Source: Kribbella qitaiheensis (lineage in GTDB: Bacteria > Actinomycetota > Actinomycetes > Propionibacteriales > Kribbellaceae). Taken from it: DNA of 64,000 bases. A program made the position numbers and the translations under genes. Shown piece after piece: positions 60,174-64,000 of this stretch. Under the pieces are notes generated by a model that saw only the letters and a list, made by a program, of their open reading frames with translations, was not told the DNA's origin and searched no databases. Within the stretch, counting starts at the first letter, position 1. The number at the start of each line of letters is the position of its first letter. The stretch lies in contig NZ_CP043661.1 in assembly GCF_014217565.1 (NCBI RefSeq), forward strand, positions 7,068,001 through 7,132,000. Direction: 5' to 3'.

Positions 60174-61214
60174 TCAGTTCGGAAGCGTGCTCTGCCGAAC
60201 GATCAACTCGGCGGCGATCTGCTCACCGGTGGGCAGCCCGGTGCCGCTCATCTGCGCGGACAGCAGGGCGAAGGTGCGGCGGCCGACCTCGGTGAAATCC
60301 TGCCGTACGGTCGTCAGTGGGGGATTGAAGAACTCTGCTTCCGGGATGTCGTCGAACCCGACGATGTGGACGTCGGCCGGGACGGTGATACCGGCCTCGG
60401 TGAAGGCCCGCAGCAGACCGAGGGCCATCTGGTCGTTGGCGACGAACACGGCGCCGAGATCGGGTTCCTTGGCCAACGCCAGCCCGGCCTCGTACCCCGA
60501 TCGCGGACTCCAGTCGCCGCGGATCAGGCGAGGTACCTGTGCGCCGTTGGCTTCGAGGGTCTCCCGCCAGCCGCGCTCTCGTTCGGCCGCTTCGAGCCAG
60601 TCGGCCGGGCCGGCCACATGCCAGACCGTGGCGTGACCGAGCGACAGCAGATGCTCGGTCGCGAGCCGGGCGCCGTCGTACTGGTTGACCGAGACGGCCG
60701 GAACCGGCGGGGCCGCGCCACCGACCGCGACCAGCGGGATGTCCTGCGGTGCGAACTGCAGGGCCTCGGCCGTCGCGACGTGCGGGGCGATGACGACGAT
60801 GCCTTCGACCCCTTGACGCTGAAGTGTCTCGACGGCTTCGGCGATGGCCCTCCGCTCGGGCCGGCCCACGCTCGCGACGGTGATCGCGAAGCCGGCTTCG
60901 CGGGCCGCGCACTCGATGCCGTAGAGCGTGCTGGCCGGTCCGTAGAGGGTGGAGTCCATCGTCACGACCCCGAGGGTGCCCGTGCGCCCGGTGACGAGGG
61001 CCCTGGCGGCCGTGTTGGGCCGATACCCCAGGCTGTCGATCGCGGCCCGGACCCGGGCGCGGGTGGCCGGCCGGACGAGTTCGCTGTCGTTGATCACCCT
61101 GGACACCGTCATATGGGAGACGCCCGCCAGCGCCGCGACGTCGGTCAGGCTCGGATGACGTCGAGACGACGTCGCAGCGTCAGGCACCCGCTCGGTGTTC
61201 GAACCGTTGGACAC
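60174..61214 (-). CDS. LacI-family regulator, second AraR-like paralogue
   Basis: From GTG 61214 (AGGAGGT six bases before; GTG 61220 is an alternative) the protein is 346 aa: HTH SLTDVAALAGVSHMTVSRVINDS, then HVAGPADWLEAAERERGWRETL, GDWSPRSGYEAGLALA and GFDDIPEAEFFNPPLTTVRQDF. The effector domain is strikingly similar to the regulator at 45206-46222, so the two probably sense related ligands. It is convergent with the ytf operon. Its own upstream region has no AraR-like box. The open frame to 62012 runs antisense to the next gene and is rejected. Confidence 0.88.
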   Translation of the reverse strand: MSNGSNTERVPDAATSSRRHPSLTDVAALAGVSHMTVSRVINDSELVRPATRARVRAAIDSLGYRPNTAARALVTGRTGTLGVVTMDSTLYGPASTLYGIECAAREAGFAITVASVGRPERRAIAEAVETLQRQGVEGIVVIAPHVATAEALQFAPQDIPLVAVGGAAPPVPAVSVNQYDGARLATEHLLSLGHATVWHVAGPADWLEAAERERGWRETLEANGAQVPRLIRGDWSPRSGYEAGLALAKEPDLGAVFVANDQMALGLLRAFTEAGITVPADVHIVGFDDIPEAEFFNPPLTTVRQDFTEVGRRTFALLSAQMSGTGLPTGEQIAAELIVRQSTLPN

Positions 61215-61307
61215 GTCCACACCTCCTGTCGTCTCGTCGAGCAGGATTCTGCCATCCGGCGAAAGGATGCCTCGCGAGCGGTGGCCGGGCGTGACAAAGT
61301 GTCGGCC

Positions 61308-62066
61308 ATGGCAGCCTTCAGCGAGTCGGACGATGGACAGGGAGCCGAGCTCCTCGATGTGAACCTCAGCGGGGCCCGGTTGATCCGGGCCGACCTGTCC
61401 GGCGTCGTGATGCGCGGGGCCGAGGTGGCGGATGCGGACATCGACGCGCCGTGGCTCTTGTCCGGGGACAACTCGCTGCGGATCAACGGCGTCGACGTGG
61501 TCCCGTTCGTCGATGCCGAACTCGATCGCCGGTTTCCCGGCCGGGCGGGCAGACGCGCCGGAGATCCCGACGGGCTGCGGGCGAACTGGGCCGCGCTCGA
61601 AAGCACCTGGGCGACCTTGGTCGATCGCGCCGCGGCGATGCCGGCCGGCACGGTCGACGTCTCGGTGGGCGGCGAGTGGTCGTTCGCGCAGACGCTGCGC
61701 CACCTGGTGATGGCCACCGACACGTGGTTGCGCCGGGCGATCCTGGGGATCGAGCAACCGTTCCATCCGCATGGCCAACCGAACGTGGAGCACGAGACCG
61801 ACGGCAACGACATGACGGTCTTCGCCGCCGACCCGCCGTCGTACGCCGAAGTGCTCGACGCACGCGCGGACCGCGTCGCGATGGTGCGGGACTTCCTTGC
61901 CACTGTCAGGCCTGAGGAGCTGGCCGTGGAGCGGAAGAATCCCTGGGCGCCGCAGTACCCGGAAACCACCCTGTCGTGTCTGCACACGATTCTTGAAGAG
62001 GAGTGGGAGCACCTTCGCTACGCGGTTCGCGACCTCAACCAGCTCGAGGCGGACGCGGCCGGCTGA
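61308..62066 (+). CDS. DinB-like protein with an N-terminal pentapeptide-repeat segment
   Basis: The 252-aa protein from ATG 61308 begins with a few pentapeptide repeats (AELLDVNLSGARLIRADLSGVVMRGAEVADADI, given in parts). A DinB-like four-helix domain (about 85-250) follows, with putative metal histidines in QTLRHLVMATDTWL and EEEWEHLRYAVRDL. DinB-like proteins include thiol-dependent and other metal enzymes; this one has no assigned reaction. It is divergent from the LacI gene and convergent with the amidase, whose stop codon abuts its own. Confidence 0.8.
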   Translation: MAAFSESDDGQGAELLDVNLSGARLIRADLSGVVMRGAEVADADIDAPWLLSGDNSLRINGVDVVPFVDAELDRRFPGRAGRRAGDPDGLRANWAALESTWATLVDRAAAMPAGTVDVSVGGEWSFAQTLRHLVMATDTWLRRAILGIEQPFHPHGQPNVEHETDGNDMTVFAADPPSYAEVLDARADRVAMVRDFLATVRPEELAVERKNPWAPQYPETTLSCLHTILEEEWEHLRYAVRDLNQLEADAAG

Positions 62067-62996
62067 TCAGCTGCCGCCGGGGCCGTTCGGATCGTTCGGA
62101 TCGACCGGCGCCGACGGATCGACCGGGTCGGACGGGTCAGCGGGATCCGACGGGTCGGCGGGGTCGTTCGGGTCGACCGGCGGGACCGGGTCCGGGTCCA
62201 GGGCCGCGCCGGGGAGGGCTTTCATGATGGCTTCGAAGCGGCGGACGTAATCGCTGTAGCGGCCTGCCTCCGCGTTGATCAGGCCCTGCACGCGGCCCGC
62301 CAGATCGGCGTACCGCTGGGTCTCCGCGGCCTCGAACCTCCTCAGCTCGGCCATTACCTCGTCTGCGTTCGCCATGTCATCTCCAGGTCCGGCCTTCAGT
62401 ACTGCGGCCAGGTCGGTACGGAACTTGTTCATCGGGCAGTGGCCCGGGTCGTCCTTGCGGCGGGTGTGTTCCCGGTGCCCGATCACGGACAGCGCGGACC
62501 ACCCGTAGAAGTCGCAGATCGCGGCTGCGTGCAACAGCGCAGTACGGTAACCGGCGGCCGTCATCGAGCGCGCGCCGTCGTACCGGATCTCGTTGCCGTA
62601 GTAGTAGTCGTTGCCGTCCAGGTTGTCCGCACCGGGGCGCAGTTCGCCGGCGTACCCGTTGTAGTTCTCGGCCATCACGTGGTTCAGCGTCGTCAGCGAG
62701 CCCTTGCCCGCGTGGTTCGCCCGGCCGATGGCTCCCAGGTGCAGGTCGCCGTCCATGTCGGTCGACACGTTGCACAGCGGTCCCGGGATGCCTTCCTCAG
62801 GGCGGCCGCGGACGAAGAGGAAATTCAGATAGTCGTCGGTCTGCGAGTTGCTTCCGGTGTGGTGGATGACGATCCCGCGCGCATCCTTGATCCCGCCGGG
62901 CCGGCCGCGAGTCCGCCAGCCCGGATACTCGCGCACCTTGACTTCCCACTTCCGCAACGCGGCGAGCATTTGATCAGCCGACATCGGCCTGGCCAA
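62067..62996 (-). CDS. N-acetylmuramoyl-L-alanine amidase (Amidase_2/endolysin-like)
   Basis: The 309-aa protein has an amidase_2 domain (about 38-195): GIVIHHTGSNSQ (first zinc His), NEIRYDG, and SVIGHREHTRRKDDPGHCP (second His and Cys ligands). A helical segment follows (210-260). The tail (about 265-309) is built of Asp-Pro rich repeats (DPNDPADPSDP type). There is no signal peptide. The composition resembles phage endolysins more than housekeeping cell-wall amidases, so a prophage or tailocin-like origin is possible. No other phage gene is adjacent. Confidence 0.88.
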   Translation of the reverse strand: MARPMSADQMLAALRKWEVKVREYPGWRTRGRPGGIKDARGIVIHHTGSNSQTDDYLNFLFVRGRPEEGIPGPLCNVSTDMDGDLHLGAIGRANHAGKGSLTTLNHVMAENYNGYAGELRPGADNLDGNDYYYGNEIRYDGARSMTAAGYRTALLHAAAICDFYGWSALSVIGHREHTRRKDDPGHCPMNKFRTDLAAVLKAGPGDDMANADEVMAELRRFEAAETQRYADLAGRVQGLINAEAGRYSDYVRRFEAIMKALPGAALDPDPVPPVDPNDPADPSDPADPSDPVDPSAPVDPNDPNGPGGS

Positions 62997-63236
62997 GACA
63001 ACTCCTCACATCGATGATCCCAGCCATCCCCAGCGACGCGGAGTGGGCGGCTCCATACTCTCGGTAGTTGCCACATATGACCGTGACTTAAACCTCCCGC
63101 CCGCGAGAACCTACCGATCCCCCCGCCCCAAGTCGAGGGATCTGGCCGTTCCCGGCTGACCCCGGCACTGGCGCCCCCTCTTCGGCACACCGACCAGGAC
63201 GTCTGGGACCGCTTTGCTTTCCAGGGCGGGGGGCGT

Positions 63237-63287
63237 CGCTAACTGGAAAATTTCTCTGCGCATATCCAAGAATGTTTCCAGCTAGCG
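63237..63287. repeat. 13-bp inverted repeat
   Basis: CGCTAACTGGAAA (63237-63249) and TTTCCAGCTAGCG (63275-63287) are inverted repeats with one mismatch, separated by 25 AT-rich bases. Confidence 0.6.
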
Positions 63288-63304
63288 GAGCCCCGATCAG
63301 CCAG

Positions 63305-63412
63305 GGGTGTCCCGAGCGACAGGTAATAGTCCCCCGAAATGCCCCTGGTACTGCTGGGCTGAGCGTGGCGCCCGGGTCAGCGGGCGACCATTACCTGTCG
63401 CTCGGGACACCC
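63305..63412. repeat. 23-bp perfect inverted repeat enclosing 62 bp
   Basis: The arms are 63305-63327 (starts GGGTGTCCCGAGCG) and 63390-63412 (ends CGCTCGGGACACCC), with no mismatch. The enclosed 62 bp hold no gene. It may be a short palindromic mobile element, a regulatory structure or a recombination site. Confidence 0.8.
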
Positions 63413-63450
63413 ACTCCAAATGAGGGCGAGACCGGCCGCTGGGAACGACA

Positions 63451-63487
63451 AACCGCCCGTCACCTGTTTCGCAGGTCACGGGCGGTT
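63451..63487 (-). terminator. glnA terminator
   Basis: AACCGCCCGT-C-ACCTG (63451-63466) pairs with CAGGT-C-ACGGGCGGTT (63472-63487), with one C-C mismatch. On the minus strand a TTTG tract follows. It lies just past the glnA stop. Confidence 0.8.
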
Positions 63488-63518
63488 GCGCGCAAATCAG
63501 GTCAGAGACCCGCGCCGA

Positions 63519-64000
63519 TCACACGTCGTAGTACAGCTCGAACTCGTGCGGGTGGGGGCGGAGCTGGATCGGGGCGATCTCGTTCTCGCGCTTGAAATCG
63601 ATCCAGGTCTCGATCAGGTCCGCGGTGAACACGTCGCCCTCGAGGAGGAAGTCGTGGTCGGCCTCGAGCGAGTCGATCACGGCCGGCAGCGAGGTCGGCA
63701 CCTGGGCGACCGAGGAGTGCTCCTCCGGCGGCAGCTCGTACAGGTCCTTGTCGATCGGGTCCGCGGGCTCGATCTTGTTGCGGATACCGTCCAGGCCGGC
63801 CAGCAGCTGGGCCGCGAAGGCCAGGTACGGGTTGGAGGACGGGTCGGGGCAGCGGAACTCGATCCGCTTGGCCTTCGGGTTCGAACCGGTGATCGGGATC
63901 CGGATGCAGGCCGACCGGTTGCGCTGCGAGTAGACCAGGTTCACCGGCGCCTCGAAGCCCGGCACCAGACGGTGGTAGGAGTTCACGGTCGGGTTGGTGA
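63519..64000 (-). CDS. glnA: Glutamine synthetase type I, C-terminal part (cut by window edge)
   Basis: The frame continues beyond base 64000; about 160 C-terminal residues are present. They read TNPTVNSYHRLVPGFEAPVN, IRIPITGSNPKAKRIEFRCPDPSSNPYLAFAA, DKDLYELPPEE and RPHPHEFELYYDV. The arginine in RIEFRCPD is a glutamate-site ligand, and the tyrosine in DLYELPPEE is the adenylylation site of GSI-beta enzymes, so activity is probably controlled by GlnE. This is the standard ammonia-assimilating enzyme. A hairpin terminator follows 31 bp after the stop. Confidence 0.95.
   Translation of the reverse strand, partial: TNPTVNSYHRLVPGFEAPVNLVYSQRNRSACIRIPITGSNPKAKRIEFRCPDPSSNPYLAFAAQLLAGLDGIRNKIEPADPIDKDLYELPPEEHSSVAQVPTSLPAVIDSLEADHDFLLEGDVFTADLIETWIDFKRENEIAPIQLRPHPHEFELYYDV

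Larger units (their letters stand above)
62997..63518. other. Dyad-rich intergenic region between the amidase and glnA
   Basis: I see no convincing gene in these ~520 bp. It contains the amidase promoter region, an inverted repeat at 63237-63287, a 23-bp perfect inverted repeat at 63305-63412 and the glnA terminator at 63451-63487. Confidence 0.6.

Noticed and set aside
1..64000. tRNA, rRNA or CRISPR loci
   Set aside because: I looked for cloverleaf-type and rRNA-like segments and for spaced repeats and saw none I could support.

Overview
The window is a high-GC actinobacterial chromosome segment. Gene content, domain styles and codon usage resemble the Kribbella/Nocardioides side of the order Propionibacteriales; this is inferred from protein styles, not from a search. 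About 56 genes are supported. There is no rRNA, tRNA or CRISPR array.

Layout. (1) 1-2836: the right end of an integrated mobile element (replication-protein tail, a 60-aa protein, a large serine integrase) that abuts the C-terminal half of a class I DAHP synthase gene. The element appears to have entered that gene. (2) 2950-11890: a Tat-exported phospholipase C, then a fructan/fructose module (LacI-type regulator divergent from frcBCA, then a secreted GH32 enzyme), and a secreted protein of unknown function. (3) 11974-33368: housekeeping and miscellaneous genes: YbaK, a cysteine-rich HTH regulator divergent from folE, a secreted F5/8C-Fn3-GH8 enzyme (probable chitosanase/glucanase) with a palindromic operator, the Hen1-Pnkp RNA-repair pair, an S33 peptidase, a GntR regulator, an aldo/keto reductase-SDR-TetR operon, a TetR/SnoaL pair, adenosine kinase, an O-methyltransferase/ABC operon, PadR/HAAS, a MazG-like enzyme, and a lower-GC gene fusing an HTH, a GHKL ATPase and a STAS-like domain. 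(4) 33627-61214: a large L-arabinose/arabinan utilisation region. It holds a GH127 beta-L-arabinofuranosidase operon with its own LacI regulator, araBDA, an AraR-like LacI regulator, a leftward operon (CUT1 importer, GH35, ROK regulator, GH51, truncated GH27), a ytfQRT-yjfF type importer and a second AraR-like regulator. (5) 61308-64000: a DinB-like protein, a peptidoglycan amidase, a dyad-rich intergenic region and the 3' end of glnA.

How the genes work together. Extracellular and imported arabino-oligosaccharides would be cut by GH127, GH51, GH35 and formerly GH27. Free arabinose enters through the YtfQ-type importer, and AraA, AraB and AraD convert it to xylulose 5-phosphate. Five copies of a 14-bp motif (core GTGAACGCTAACA or GTTAGCGCTAAC) tie araBDA, araR, GH127 and ytfQ into one probable AraR regulon; in two genes the box covers the start codon. 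Three genes (pnkp, an ABC permease and a LacI regulator) each carry an apparent one-base insertion in a short G/C run; these may be assembly errors or genuine lesions. The two most novel-looking signals are a ~130-bp structured repeat present twice (9.1 kb and 33.5 kb) with a compensatory base change in its stem, and the HTH-GHKL-STAS-like fusion protein.
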